64,000 bases of DNA from Sphingomonas sp. Leaf20 (GCF_001421535.1 NZ_LMKN01000001.1:1586267-1650266); one strand, 5' to 3'; counted from the stretch's first letter, positions 38,371 to 48,271 are shown. Made by a program: numbers and translations. The notes: generated by a model from the sequence alone, not told the origin.

Positions 38371-39645
38371 TCAGGGCACCGGCATCCGCGGTGCCGCCGG
38401 CGGCTCGACCATCAGCGGCGGGACCGCGCGCAGCATCAGACCGACCGCCAGCGCCGCACCGCCGATGACGAGGCAGAAGCCGGTAACGCCCGGCCAGCCG
38501 GCATGCGTCCACGCGAACCCGCCCGCGGAGCCCAGCACGCTCGACCCCATATAATAGAAGAACAGGTAGAACGCCGCCGCCTGGCCGCGCGCGCCACCAC
38601 CCGCGACGCCCTGCGCGCGTCGCCCGACCCAGGCGCTCGCGATCGAATGCGCGCCGAAAAAGCCGATCGTCACCACCGCGATGCCGGCGATCACGAGCGC
38701 CAGCGGCTGCATCGCGGTCAGCGCGACGCCCGCGATCAGCACGACCACCGGCACCCAGAAGATCGTCCGCCGCCCCAGCCGGCCGGCAAGCGTCCCGAAC
38801 TTGGCCGAACTGATCGACCCGAGCACATAGAGCAGGAACACCGCGCCAACCGCCGACTGGCTGAGCCCGTAGGGCGGCCCCATCAGCCGGAACCCCGCAT
38901 AATTGTAGACGGTGACGAACACCCCCATCAGCAGGAACGCCTCGAGATAGAGCAATGGCATCGCCCGGTCGGCGAACAGCGCACGCGCATCGCGGACCAG
39001 CGCCGCCGGCCGCCCCGCGCTGGGGCGGAAGTTGCGTGACGGCGGGGCAAGCCGGCGAAACGCCTCGGCCATCGCCAGCCCCGCGACGCCGACCGCGGCG
39101 ATCGCGAACCGCCAGCCGCCGAAATCCGCGACGAGGCTCGCGACCAGCCGTCCGCCCATCCCGCCGATCGCGCTGCCCGCGATATACAGCCCCATCGCGC
39201 CCCCGACCGACGCCGCGTCGACCTCCTCGGCGACATAGGCCATCGCCACCGCCGGCACTCCCGCGAGCGCCAGCCCGGTCAGGAACCGCAGCACGAGCAG
39301 TCCGCTCCACCCCGGCACCAGCGCGGTCGCGAGCGTCAGCGCACCCGCCGCGAACATCGCCGCGATCATCAGCGGTCGCCGCCCGAGCCGGTCGGACACC
39401 AGCCCTGCGAACAGGATTCCGATCGCGAGCGGCCCCGTCGCCAGCGAGACCGCGAGCGACGCCGCCTCCGCGCTCAGCGCGAACTGCGCGGCGAACGACG
39501 GCAGCAAGGGCTGCACCGAATAGAGCAGCGAGAAGGTCGAGAACCCCGCGAACAGCATCGCGAGCGTCAGTCGGCGATAGGCCGGCGTCCCCGCCGCGAT
39601 CCCCGTCCCCGAAATGTCAGAATCCCCGCAGGAAGCTGTCGACAT
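38371..39645 (-). CDS. Major facilitator superfamily transporter
   Basis: About 424 residues from ATG 39645 (an ATG at 39669 adds 8). Twelve membrane segments are predicted; the cytoplasmic loop motif 'GLVSDRLGRRPLM' after segment 2 is the MFS signature. It resembles the YnfM/drug-resistance branch. The start overlaps the end of the deacetylase gene by 29 bases, so the two are likely co-expressed. Substrate unknown. Confidence 0.88.
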   Translation of the reverse strand: MSTASCGDSDISGTGIAAGTPAYRRLTLAMLFAGFSTFSLLYSVQPLLPSFAAQFALSAEAASLAVSLATGPLAIGILFAGLVSDRLGRRPLMIAAMFAAGALTLATALVPGWSGLLVLRFLTGLALAGVPAVAMAYVAEEVDAASVGGAMGLYIAGSAIGGMGGRLVASLVADFGGWRFAIAAVGVAGLAMAEAFRRLAPPSRNFRPSAGRPAALVRDARALFADRAMPLLYLEAFLLMGVFVTVYNYAGFRLMGPPYGLSQSAVGAVFLLYVLGSISSAKFGTLAGRLGRRTIFWVPVVVLIAGVALTAMQPLALVIAGIAVVTIGFFGAHSIASAWVGRRAQGVAGGGARGQAAAFYLFFYYMGSSVLGSAGGFAWTHAGWPGVTGFCLVIGGAALAVGLMLRAVPPLMVEPPAAPRMPVP

Positions 39646-40621
39646 TGTGGCCGAGCGCATCGACCGCATAGCCGCCCTCCATCACGATCGCCGTCGGCCA
39701 GCCGCGCGCGGCAATATCGGTCGCCAGCACCGCATAATCGGGCGTGGTCAGCGCGAAGTGCGAGATCGGATCCCCCTCCCACGTATCCGCGCCGAAGCTG
39801 ACGACGAGCAGCCCGGGATCGAACGCCGCGATCGCATCGAGCGCGGCCGTCTGCGCGGCGCGAAACGCGTCGATCTTGGTTCCGTGCGGCAAAGGCAGGT
39901 TGAGCGTGGTGCCGAGACCGTCGCCTGCGCCCGTTTCGTCCGCATGCCCCCAGAAGAAGGGATAGTCGGTCTTGGGATCGGCATGCACCGACGCGTAGAA
40001 CACATCCCCGCGGTCGTAGAAGATGTCCTGCGTGCCGTTGCCGTGATGATAGTCGATGTCGAGGATCGCGACGCGCGCGACACCGGCATCACGCGCAGCC
40101 TGCGCTGCGATCGCCGCGGTGTTGAGATGGCAATAGCCGCCGCAATAATCCGCGCCCGCGTGATGACCGGGCGGCCGGCACAGCGCGAACGCTGCGGCGT
40201 CGCCCTCCAGTACCGCCTGAGTCGCGGCGAGCGCGGACTGTGCGCTGCCATAGGAGGCGGCCCAGCTGTCGGGGGTGATCGGCGTCGTCGCGTCGAAGCT
40301 GTGCGCCCCGATCAGCGCGTCGATCCGCGTCAGGTCGAGCGGCCGCCGCCCGCGGATCGGAAACGCATAGGGAATCGCATCCCCCGTCCGCCCTGCTTCG
40401 CGCCACAACCGCGCCGCGTCCTTCAAGAACGCGACATAGGCGGGCGAATGCACCGCGAGGATCGCCGCCTCGCCGCGATCCGCCGGCGTCTCGACCGGAC
40501 CCAGCGCGGCCAGGATCGCATCGACGCGCGCGGGCATCTCCGCATAGGTCGTGAAGCCGCCATTGTGCAGCTCCTGCGTCGGCGCATGCGCGCGCTGCCG
40601 GTCGTCGAAGAACATGCGCAT
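39617..40621 (-). CDS. Histone deacetylase family amidohydrolase (acetylpolyamine-type)
   Basis: 334 residues. Catalytic His pair in 'RPPGHHAGADYCGGYCHLNT', zinc Asp-His in 'LDIDYHHGNGTQDIFYDRGD' and zinc Asp in 'VSFGADTWEGDPI'. The order is that of class II/AphA-like amidohydrolases. Acetylpolyamines are the likely substrates; acetyl-lysine proteins or aroma acetoin-related compounds are alternatives. It lies 24 bases after lysS and overlaps an MFS transporter. Confidence 0.9.
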   Translation of the reverse strand: MRMFFDDRQRAHAPTQELHNGGFTTYAEMPARVDAILAALGPVETPADRGEAAILAVHSPAYVAFLKDAARLWREAGRTGDAIPYAFPIRGRRPLDLTRIDALIGAHSFDATTPITPDSWAASYGSAQSALAATQAVLEGDAAAFALCRPPGHHAGADYCGGYCHLNTAAIAAQAARDAGVARVAILDIDYHHGNGTQDIFYDRGDVFYASVHADPKTDYPFFWGHADETGAGDGLGTTLNLPLPHGTKIDAFRAAQTAALDAIAAFDPGLLVVSFGADTWEGDPISHFALTTPDYAVLATDIAARGWPTAIVMEGGYAVDALGHNVDSFLRGF

Positions 40622-40645
40622 CGGGGTATAACCTTGTGAGCGGTG

Positions 40646-42220
40646 TCAGGCAGCAGGGCGGGCGAGCGCCTCCGCGATCAGCTTGCGCGAATTGTCGATC
40701 CCGTACAGCGCGATGAAACTGCCCATCCGCGGCCCCTGCTCGGACCCGAGCAACGTCTCGTACAGCGCCTTGAACCAGTCGCGCAGGTTTTCGAACCCGC
40801 CGGTCTTGCCGATCTCGTAGACGATGTTCTGGATGTCCTCCGCGCTCGCCTCTGCGGGCAGCGCGGCGAGTTCGGCGTCGAGTCGCTCCAGCGCCGCGAC
40901 CTCATGCTCCACAGGTGCACGCCGCTTGAGCGTCGGCGCAACGAAATCGCGGCCGTACGCCAGCGCATGATCGATCAGCTTGTCGAGCTCGGGATAGCTC
41001 TCCGCCGACGCATCGGGGACATAGTTCGCGAGATACCCCCAGACCTGCGCCTTGCTCGCCTCGCCCATCACCCCGACGAGGTTGAGCAGCAGCCCGAACG
41101 TCACCGGCAGCTCGCCCTCGGGCAGCTTGCCGTCATGGATGTGATGCACGGGATTGCCGAGCTTCTGCTTCAGGTCTTGGGCTGCATAATTGCCGCGGAA
41201 CTGCCAATATTCGTCCACCGCGCGCGGGATCACGCCCATGTGCAGCGACTTTGCCTTCTTCGGCTCGCGATACGCGTAGAACGCGAGGCTCTCCTGCGGG
41301 CCATAGGTCAGCCACTGGTCGAGGCTGAGGCCATTGCCCTTGGACTTCGAGATCTTCTCGCCATTCTCGTCGAGAAACATCTCGTAATTGAAGCCCTCGG
41401 GCGGGCGGCCGCCGAGTACGCGCGCGATCTTCGACGACTGCGTCACCGAATCGATCAGGTCCTTGCCCGCCATCTCGTAATCGACGCCGAGCGCGACCCA
41501 GCGCATCGCCCAGTCGACCTTCCATTGAAGCTTGGCCTTGCCGCCGAGCACCGACTGCTCGATCCGCTGCCCCTCATCCTCGAACGCGATCAGTCCGGCC
41601 TCGGCATCGATCACCTCGATCGGCACCTGCAGGACGATGCCGCTCGTCGGCGAGATCGGCAGCACCGGCGAATAGGTCGCGCGGCGTTCGGCGCGCAGCG
41701 TCGGCAGCATTACGTCCTGAATGCCCTGGAAATGCCGCAGCACGCCCTTCAGCGCCTCGTCGAAGCGGCCGCTGGTGTAATACTCCGTCGACGACGCGAA
41801 TTCATAGTCGAAGCCGTAGCGGTCGAGGAATTCGCGCAAAATCGCGTTGTTGTGCGCGGCGAAGCTCGAATGCGTCCCGAACGGATCGGGGATCTGCGTC
41901 AGCGGCTTGCCGAGATGTTCGCGCAGCATGTCGCCATTGGGGACGTTGTCGGGCACCTTGCGCAGACCGTCCATGTCGTCCGAGAACGCGATCAGCCGCG
42001 TCGGTGTATCGCTCAGCGCGTGGAACGCGTTGCGCACCATCGTTGTGCGCAGCACCTCGTTGAACGTGCCGATATGCGGCAGGCCCGACGGGCCATAGCC
42101 GGTCTCGAACAGGATCGGCGCGCCCTGCTTGCCCTGCGGGTAGCGTTTGAGGAGTTTGCGTGCCTCCTCATACGGCCAGGCTTTGGATTCCAGGGCGGCG
42201 GTGCGGAGCTCGTCGGTCAT
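40646..42220 (-). CDS. lysK: Class I lysyl-tRNA synthetase
   Basis: 524 residues. Class I motifs 'GYGPSGLPHIGTFNEVLRTT' (HIGH variant HIGT) and 'ENGEKISKSKGNGLSLDQWL' (KISKS) are present, with no class II motif. 'AGKDLIDSVTQSSKIARVLG' is a LysRS-I block. It charges tRNA-Lys and is the usual form in alphaproteobacteria. Confidence 0.96.
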   Translation of the reverse strand: MTDELRTAALESKAWPYEEARKLLKRYPQGKQGAPILFETGYGPSGLPHIGTFNEVLRTTMVRNAFHALSDTPTRLIAFSDDMDGLRKVPDNVPNGDMLREHLGKPLTQIPDPFGTHSSFAAHNNAILREFLDRYGFDYEFASSTEYYTSGRFDEALKGVLRHFQGIQDVMLPTLRAERRATYSPVLPISPTSGIVLQVPIEVIDAEAGLIAFEDEGQRIEQSVLGGKAKLQWKVDWAMRWVALGVDYEMAGKDLIDSVTQSSKIARVLGGRPPEGFNYEMFLDENGEKISKSKGNGLSLDQWLTYGPQESLAFYAYREPKKAKSLHMGVIPRAVDEYWQFRGNYAAQDLKQKLGNPVHHIHDGKLPEGELPVTFGLLLNLVGVMGEASKAQVWGYLANYVPDASAESYPELDKLIDHALAYGRDFVAPTLKRRAPVEHEVAALERLDAELAALPAEASAEDIQNIVYEIGKTGGFENLRDWFKALYETLLGSEQGPRMGSFIALYGIDNSRKLIAEALARPAA

Positions 42221-42276
42221 CGCCGCGCCCTAGCGCGAAGGCGCAGGTCTGCAAAGTCCGCGACGCGGTTGCGCCG

Positions 42277-42786
42277 TTACGGCCGTGTGCGGCCTGTCCC
42301 CGTATTGGCGCCACCGCCGCCGCCCGTCCCCGGCGCGCCGACCGAGCCGATATTGCCGAACAGATCCTGGAAGAAGCCGCGCTGACGACCCAGCGTCGGC
42401 GTCGTCTTGCCATCGGGGCTGATCGAGGCGACCTGGTCGAGCCCGCCGCGACGGATCGCGGAGACGGTACCCTGCTGGTCGAAGCTGATCTGCAACGTGA
42501 TCTGCGCGTTCGGGCGCGGGTTGCGGAAGGCGAGATTGCGGCTGTCGCGCGCCAGATAATACCAGTCGCCCTGGTCGAACTGGCCCGCAAGCGTCGGCTT
42601 GCCGAGCGTCTGGAGCACCGACTGGCGGTTGTCGACGCCGGGCTGGACCGAGTTGACGAGGTCGACGTCGACCACATAGCCCTGGTGCGAGCGAAGCTGG
42701 GTGCAACCCGCGCTCGTCAGGCCGGCGAGCGCGAGCGCCGCGACGCTGGCCGTGCGGCGTGTCAGGCGGAATGAAAGGACGCTCAT
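42277..42786 (-). CDS. bamE: Outer membrane assembly lipoprotein BamE (SmpA/OmlA)
   Basis: 169 residues. Signal with lipobox SAGC (Cys28), then 'QLRSHQGYVVDVDLVNSVQP' and 'VDNRQSVLQTLGKPTLAGQF' followed by 'WYYLARDSRNLAFRNP', the BamE/SmpA fold. The C-terminal Gly-rich tail is longer than in enterics. It belongs to the BAM complex that inserts outer membrane beta-barrels. GGGAGAG precedes the ATG at 42786. Confidence 0.9.
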   Translation of the reverse strand: MSVLSFRLTRRTASVAALALAGLTSAGCTQLRSHQGYVVDVDLVNSVQPGVDNRQSVLQTLGKPTLAGQFDQGDWYYLARDSRNLAFRNPRPNAQITLQISFDQQGTVSAIRRGGLDQVASISPDGKTTPTLGRQRGFFQDLFGNIGSVGAPGTGGGGGANTGTGRTRP

Positions 42787-42897
42787 ATACTCTCCCGGGG
42801 CGGGGTCACACGTTACTGGCGGCAGCACGATTGCATCGGCCGCGGTTCGCCTCGATATGCGAGGTTGCGCGGGCAAACAAGCCGCAGTGCATTGGCG

Positions 42898-43422
42898 ATG
42901 AGAAGGCGACACGGATTGGGGTGGTTCGGCAGACTATTGGGCGAGCGACAGGACGCGGCGTTGCCGTTGTACAACGCGGTCGTGCTCCGCGCGCGCGAGG
43001 AACACTGGTATGCCGAGGGGCAGGTCCCCGACACCGTCGATGGCCGCTTCGACATGATCGCCGCGGTGCTGTCGTTCGTCATGCTGCGGATGGAATCCGA
43101 GCCGTCGGGTGGTGACCCCGCCGCGCGGCTCGCGGAACGCTTCGTCGACGACATGGACGGGCAGCTGCGCGAGCTCGGGATCGGCGACATCATCGTCGGC
43201 AAGCATATCGGCAAGATGATGAGCATGCTCGGCGGCCGGCTCGGCGCGTATCGCGAGGGGCTGGCGACGGGCGACCTCGGTCCTGCGCTCGTGCGGAACC
43301 TCTATCGCGGCGATCCGCCTGCGCCCGCGGCGCTGGCGCATGTCCGCGATTCGCTGACCGCGCTGCATGGTGCGCTTGCCGGCGTACCCGTTTCGACCCT
43401 TCTGGCCGGAGAGCTGCCATGA
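42898..43422 (+). CDS. Ubiquinol-cytochrome c chaperone family protein (CBP3)
   Basis: 174 residues from MRRRHGLGWFGRLLGERQDA. 'LPLYNAVVLRAREEHWYAEG' and 'VPDTVDGRFDMIAAVLSFVM' are the CBP3 core; 'IGDIIVGKHIGKMMSMLGGR' is another block. It assists assembly of the cytochrome bc1 complex. It overlaps the DUF177 gene by ATGA and is divergent from bamE. Confidence 0.9.
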   Translation: MRRRHGLGWFGRLLGERQDAALPLYNAVVLRAREEHWYAEGQVPDTVDGRFDMIAAVLSFVMLRMESEPSGGDPAARLAERFVDDMDGQLRELGIGDIIVGKHIGKMMSMLGGRLGAYREGLATGDLGPALVRNLYRGDPPAPAALAHVRDSLTALHGALAGVPVSTLLAGELP

Positions 43423-43943
43423 TCCCCGAATTCAGCCGTCCGGAACGTCTCGACACGATCGGCGAACGCGATCGCACGGTCGAGATCGCGGCAAGCGCGG
43501 AGGAGCGCGGCAAGCTTGCGGCCCGGTTCGACGTCGTCTCGGTCGAATCGCTCGAGGCGCGCTTCACGATACGGCGCGAGGCCGGCGGCTTCGTCGCGAA
43601 GGGGAACGTCACGGCCAGCGTGATCCAGGCCTGCTCGGTCACCGACGAGCCGCTCACCGCGACGCTCGACGAGCCCGTCGCGCTCCGCTTCGTCGCCGAT
43701 TTCGGCGCCGCGGAGGGAGAAATCGAACTGTCGGACGATGCGCTCGATACCGTACCGATCGACGGCGGCGCGATCGATCTGGGCGAAGCCGCAGCGGAGA
43801 CGCTCGCGCTCGCGCTCGATCCGTTTCCGCGCGGTCCCAACGCCGCCGCCGCGCTGCGCGCCGCCGGGGTGATCAGCGAAGACGAATATCAGCCGGTCAA
43901 CGCGTTCTCGGGTCTGAAGGCCAAGCTGGAAGGCCGGGGCTGA
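43419..43943 (+). CDS. DUF177 (YceD family) protein
   Basis: 174 residues with the DUF177 core 'FVAKGNVTASVIQACSVTDE' and 'DLGEAAAETLALALDPFPRG'. The family is usually associated with rpmF/plsX and, in plants, 23S rRNA processing. Here neither rpmF nor plsX follows; the next gene is convergent sixA. Confidence 0.9.
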   Translation: MIPEFSRPERLDTIGERDRTVEIAASAEERGKLAARFDVVSVESLEARFTIRREAGGFVAKGNVTASVIQACSVTDEPLTATLDEPVALRFVADFGAAEGEIELSDDALDTVPIDGGAIDLGEAAAETLALALDPFPRGPNAAAALRAAGVISEDEYQPVNAFSGLKAKLEGRG

Positions 43944-43991
43944 CATCTGCGGCGCGGCGTCCCAGTTCGCGTAGGGCCGGCCCGCATTGGG

Positions 43992-44531
43992 TCAGTCCGC
44001 GTCGGGCCCCAGCGTCGGATCCAGATCCCGCGGGCGTATGAAGCGCGTGAACCGGGCCGATCCGCTCACGAGATCTTCCCAGTCGTCGATCTCGATCGTC
44101 ATCTCGGCAAGGCTCGCGGTCGGATATTTCGCCTCGACCGCATCGCGCAAGGGGTGGGTGACGTCGGGCACCATCATCAGCACCAGATCCTCGAGCCCCG
44201 GGTTGTGCCCGACGATCAGGACGCGGTCGATCTCGCGGGGCAGGTCGCGAACGACGTCGAGAATGGTGCCCGCCGACGCGAGGTACAGGCGCCGGTCCCA
44301 TTCCGGGGCCAGAGTCTGGCCATAGCCCGTGACGATCTCGTCGAGCGTTTCGACCACGCGCACCGCAGGCGATGCGACGACATGGTCGAACGCGAGGCCA
44401 AGCGTGCGCATGTGCCGTCCGATCATCGCGGCGGCGCGCTTGCCCTTGGCATTGAGCGGGCGGTCGAAGTCGCGCGAAACCGGATCGTCCCATCCCGACT
44501 TGGCGTGGCGCAGCAGCGTCAGCGTCTTCAT
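43992..44531 (-). CDS. sixA: SixA-type phosphohistidine phosphatase
   Basis: 179 residues from MKTLTLLRHAKSGWDDPVSR. RHG-type catalytic motif 'LLRHAKSGWDD' and second His in 'VLIVGHNPGLEDLVL'. SixA removes phosphate from His, for instance in histidine phosphotransfer domains. It is 10 bases after the DinG-like helicase gene. Confidence 0.92.
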   Translation of the reverse strand: MKTLTLLRHAKSGWDDPVSRDFDRPLNAKGKRAAAMIGRHMRTLGLAFDHVVASPAVRVVETLDEIVTGYGQTLAPEWDRRLYLASAGTILDVVRDLPREIDRVLIVGHNPGLEDLVLMMVPDVTHPLRDAVEAKYPTASLAEMTIEIDDWEDLVSGSARFTRFIRPRDLDPTLGPDAD

Positions 44532-44541
44532 GGCTCGGGCG

Positions 44542-47307
44542 TCATGGCAGGGGTCCTCGGGCCGGTTCGCCCGCCTCATGCCTCAACGCAGGCCGCGAGG
44601 AAAGCCGTGCCGCGACTCGGGTCACCGCTTCGTCGAGCGTGACGCGTGTCACCGGAACGCCCGGCGGGAACGCGGTCAGCAGCCGCGACGGCATCGCCGC
44701 GGACAGCATCACGAACGCGCCCGAATCGTCTGCGCGCCGGATCAGTCGTCCGAACGCCTGTGCCAGCCGCGAACGGATCAGCCGGTCGTCATACACCGCG
44801 CCGCCCCCCGCCAGTCGTCGCGCGGCGTGCAGCACGGTCGGCTTCGGCCAGGGTACGCCCTCCATCACCACCAGCCGCAGCGACTCGCCCGGCACATCGA
44901 CCCCGTCGCGCAGCGCATCGGTGCCGAGCAGCGACGCACCCGGATCGTCGCGGAAGATATCGACCAGCGTTCCTGTGTCGATCGGATCGACATGCTGCGC
45001 AAGCAGCGGCAGCCCCTCGCGCGCCAGCCGGTCGGCGATCCGCCCATGCACGCCGCGCAGCCGCCGGATCGCGGTGAACAGCCCGAGCGTCCCGCCGCGC
45101 GAGGCGACGATCAACCGCGCATAGGCATTCGCCAGCGCGCCGACGTCGCCGCGCTTGACGTCGGTGACGATCAGCACCTCGGCCTGCGCCGCATAGTCAA
45201 ACGGGCTGACCGCCTCGAACCGGGCCGCGGGGCGCAGCAGGTGCGGTGCGCCGCTGCGCGACTCGGCGACCTGCCACCCTTCCTCGGCCGTGCCGCCGCC
45301 GGTAAGCGTCGCCGACGTCACCAGCGCGCCGTGGGCGGGCTTGAGCACGACCTCGGCAAATGGCCGCGTCGGGTCGAGCCAGCGGCGATGCAGCCCGATG
45401 TCGAACTCGCGGCCTTCGACGCGGTCGACCGCGAGCCAGTCGACGAAATCGGCATCCGCGGGCCCGCCGACGCGCGCGAGCAGCGAAAGCCACGCCGCGA
45501 CCGTCTCGGCGCGCCAGCCGATCGATGCGATCGCGCCTTCGACGCGCGCGCGCGCCGGGCCGTCGAGCCAGTCGGGCGCTTCGCTCAGCACCGCCTCGAG
45601 CCGGCGGCCCAGCGTGACCAGCGGCCGCACCAGCGCGTCGAGCGCGGCCGCAGCGGGCGCGGCGGCGTCGATCAGCGTCGGATCGGGCTCGGCAAGTTCG
45701 GTCTCCAGCCCATAGCCAGCATCGCCGGGCTGTTCGGCGCGCGCATAGGTCAGCCCGCGCACCGCGGCGAGCAGCGCCTCGATCGGCCCGAACGGCGCCC
45801 CCTCGCCGATCCGCTGCAGCCAGCCCTCGCTCGCCAGCGCGCCGGCGGCGGCCACCGCCTCGCCGATCGCGCGATTGCCCGCCTCGTCATAGCTCGCCAG
45901 ATCGGACAGCCGTGCCGCGAGTCCGCGCCGGCGTCCGCGGCTGTTCGCTTCGGGGCCGATGATCCACCGCCGGAGCTCGATCGTCTCGCCACCCGTCAGC
46001 GCGGTCGCGAACATCGAATCGGCGGCGTCGAAGATGTGATGCCCCTCGTCGAAGACATAGCGAGTCGGTCGCGTCGCGAGTTCGCGTCCACGCGCGGCGT
46101 TGACCATCACCAGCGCATGGTTGGCGATGACGATGTCGGCGTCGGTCGAGGCACGCGCGGCGCGTTCGATGAAGCATTTGCGGTAATGCGGACAGCCGGC
46201 ATAGACGCACTCGCCGCGTCGGTCGGTGAGCGCGGTCGACCCGTTGCGGCGGAACAGCGTCGGCAGCCAGCCGGGCAGGTCGCCGCCGACCATGTCGCCA
46301 TCCGCGCTATAGGCGGCCCAGCGCGCGACCAGCTGCGCGAGCACCGCGGCCCGCCCCGCGAACCCGCCCTGCAACGCATCCTCGAGGTTCAGCAGGCACA
46401 GATAATTCTCGCGTCCCTTGCGCGTGACCACCTTGGTCCGGCGGATCGCCGGATCGGGAAACAGCCGTTCGGTCTCGCGGCCAAGCTGACGTTGCAGTGC
46501 CTTGGTATAGGTCGAGATCCAGACCGCACCGCCCGCCTTTTCCGCCCAGATCGAGGCGGGCGCGAGATAGCCGAGCGTCTTGCCGATCCCGGTCCCCGCC
46601 TCCGCGAGCACCAGATTGGGCGAATCGCGCATCGCCCGCGGCGCGAACGCCGCCGTCGCTGCGGCAGCATAGGCGCGCTGTCCCGGCCGCTCCTCCGCAC
46701 CGTGCCCGGTCAGGTCCGCGAGCCGCTCCTCGGCGTCGCCCGGTTCGATCGCGACCGTCCGCGGTGCCGGGCGCGGCGCCTTTTCCTCCCACTCGGGCAG
46801 TTTCGAGAACAGCCAGCGCTCGTTCGTCGCGGGTTTGGCAAGCCGCTCGGACACCACCGGCGCCCACGGCCAGCGCAGGCGATAGAGCGATTGCGCGGCG
46901 GTCCACGCCCCCTCGCGCTCGGGCCATGTCGCGCTGTCGGTCAGCGCGAGCATCGCCTCCGCCGCGCGCAACAGGAACGGTGCGACCGCGGCATCGTCGG
47001 TGGGCACGTCGAGCCCGGTGACGCGCGCGATCCCCTTGGGCGTCGGCACCGCGAACTGCGCCGGCCGGAGAAAGGCGTAGAGCTCGAGCAGGTCGAGCCC
47101 CGACAAATCGGCATAGCCCAGCCGCTGACCGATCAGCGCGGCATTGAGCATGATGACGGGCGTGTCGGCGGCAATCCGGATCGCTTCGCCGCGTCCGATC
47201 CCGCGCGTCTCGCCGCCCTGCGCGATCCAGATGCCGCCGTGGCTGGCGTGAAGGGCAGGGTAGGGAAGCACGCACCCGACCCTGCGCGAGACGGAACGAA
47301 ATGGCAA
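44542..47307 (-). CDS. DinG/XPD-like ATP-dependent DNA helicase
   Basis: 921 residues. A distinctive N-terminal domain ('LPYPALHASHGGIWIAQGG', 'LLELYAFLRPAQFAVPTPKG') precedes the helicase: Walker A 'EAGTGIGKTLGYLAP', Fe-S cluster Cys in 'CLLNLEDA' and 'CVYAGCPHYRKCF', DEAH variant 'VFDEGHHIFDAAD'. C-terminal motifs 'SLLGTDALRDGVDVPGES' and 'QAFGRLIRRADDSGAFVML' complete the fold. It unwinds DNA or D/R-loops during repair. Confidence 0.93.
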   Translation of the reverse strand: MPFRSVSRRVGCVLPYPALHASHGGIWIAQGGETRGIGRGEAIRIAADTPVIMLNAALIGQRLGYADLSGLDLLELYAFLRPAQFAVPTPKGIARVTGLDVPTDDAAVAPFLLRAAEAMLALTDSATWPEREGAWTAAQSLYRLRWPWAPVVSERLAKPATNERWLFSKLPEWEEKAPRPAPRTVAIEPGDAEERLADLTGHGAEERPGQRAYAAAATAAFAPRAMRDSPNLVLAEAGTGIGKTLGYLAPASIWAEKAGGAVWISTYTKALQRQLGRETERLFPDPAIRRTKVVTRKGRENYLCLLNLEDALQGGFAGRAAVLAQLVARWAAYSADGDMVGGDLPGWLPTLFRRNGSTALTDRRGECVYAGCPHYRKCFIERAARASTDADIVIANHALVMVNAARGRELATRPTRYVFDEGHHIFDAADSMFATALTGGETIELRRWIIGPEANSRGRRRGLAARLSDLASYDEAGNRAIGEAVAAAGALASEGWLQRIGEGAPFGPIEALLAAVRGLTYARAEQPGDAGYGLETELAEPDPTLIDAAAPAAAALDALVRPLVTLGRRLEAVLSEAPDWLDGPARARVEGAIASIGWRAETVAAWLSLLARVGGPADADFVDWLAVDRVEGREFDIGLHRRWLDPTRPFAEVVLKPAHGALVTSATLTGGGTAEEGWQVAESRSGAPHLLRPAARFEAVSPFDYAAQAEVLIVTDVKRGDVGALANAYARLIVASRGGTLGLFTAIRRLRGVHGRIADRLAREGLPLLAQHVDPIDTGTLVDIFRDDPGASLLGTDALRDGVDVPGESLRLVVMEGVPWPKPTVLHAARRLAGGGAVYDDRLIRSRLAQAFGRLIRRADDSGAFVMLSAAMPSRLLTAFPPGVPVTRVTLDEAVTRVAARLSSRPALRHEAGEPARGPLP

Positions 47308-47368
47308 CCTCGCGCGCGTGAAAGCGCCCAGGCGGTGCGGCTATCCGGACGGCGCGGCGATTGACCCG

Positions 47369-48133
47369 TCACGGGAGCCGGTCGCCCGCGCTGTATTTAA
47401 GTTCGAGATACCGGCCCTGTACCGCGATCTCGTCGAGCGGCGCGCGGCCGAGTTGCTCGCCGGCCCGCGCGAGTTCGGTATCGAGCAGCCGCAGCCCGTT
47501 GACCAGATGGTCCTCGGGCGTCCGCCCATCCGCATGGGAAATCCGCCGCGCCGAGACGGGGATATTGCGCCAGCCGTCGACGAGGTCGGGAAGCTCGACC
47601 GCGATCAGTTTGCGGACCGACGCCGCGGCCGGGCTGCGCGGATCGAGCCGCGCGAGGTGCGGTGTCAGGGCGTCGAGCCGTTGGCCCATGCTCTCGGTGA
47701 TCCGGAGCGCCGGCAAGGGCAAGCCGCGACGTTGCGCCGCGATCCAGATCACGGCTTCCTCGCACAGGGTGGACAGCGGCGCCTCGACCAGCGCTTCGCG
47801 ACCCGGCGCACGGGGCGGCGCGCGCCGGATGATCACGAGCGTCAGGAACAGCATCAACGCCGACACGACGGCGAGCGCGACCCCGGGCGCCGTGACCGCG
47901 GCGAGCGCTGCCCAGGCCAGCAGCGAAGCGATCGCCGCGATGGCCAGGCGGATCAGTACGCGTCGCTGTCGCCGCGCCTTCGCCTCGCGCTCACGCCGCG
48001 CCTGCTCGCGGCCCTCGGGCGACAGGCGGCGAAGCAGCTCCTCGGCATGCGACAGCCCGACGTCGGCGAACCCCGACGCGACCGTGCGCGCGCGGTGGAT
48101 CATCGGTTTGGCCGGACCCGGATCATCGTTCAT
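47369..48133 (-). CDS. Unknown two-helix membrane protein
   Basis: 254 residues from ATG 48133. Basic, charged start (about 1-60) then two closely spaced membrane segments ('LAIAAIASLLAWAALAAVTA' and 'GVALAVVSALMLFLTLVII') and a soluble helical C-terminal half. The layout resembles XpaC-type proteins but I cannot confirm this. It precedes the DinG-like gene by 61 bases on the same strand. Confidence 0.7.
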   Translation of the reverse strand: MNDDPGPAKPMIHRARTVASGFADVGLSHAEELLRRLSPEGREQARREREAKARRQRRVLIRLAIAAIASLLAWAALAAVTAPGVALAVVSALMLFLTLVIIRRAPPRAPGREALVEAPLSTLCEEAVIWIAAQRRGLPLPALRITESMGQRLDALTPHLARLDPRSPAAASVRKLIAVELPDLVDGWRNIPVSARRISHADGRTPEDHLVNGLRLLDTELARAGEQLGRAPLDEIAVQGRYLELKYSAGDRLP

Positions 48134-48271
48134 GGCGATACGATGACGCGCTTCCTCGGTCGGGTCCAGCGCTGTTGGGGGAGTCCTGACCGGCCGACCC
48201 CGGACGCGGGATTGGCGGCTTCGTCGCGCGATCAGGTGTCGGTCTGTGACCGGGCGAATGTCGGCCCGATC

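Noticed and set aside
40643-42385. 580-residue plus-strand frame
   Set aside because: Antisense to class I lysyl-tRNA synthetase, which has both signature motifs.
44329-47364. 1011-residue plus-strand frame
   Set aside because: Antisense to the DinG-like helicase; Arg-rich, no motif, typical GC-rich shadow.
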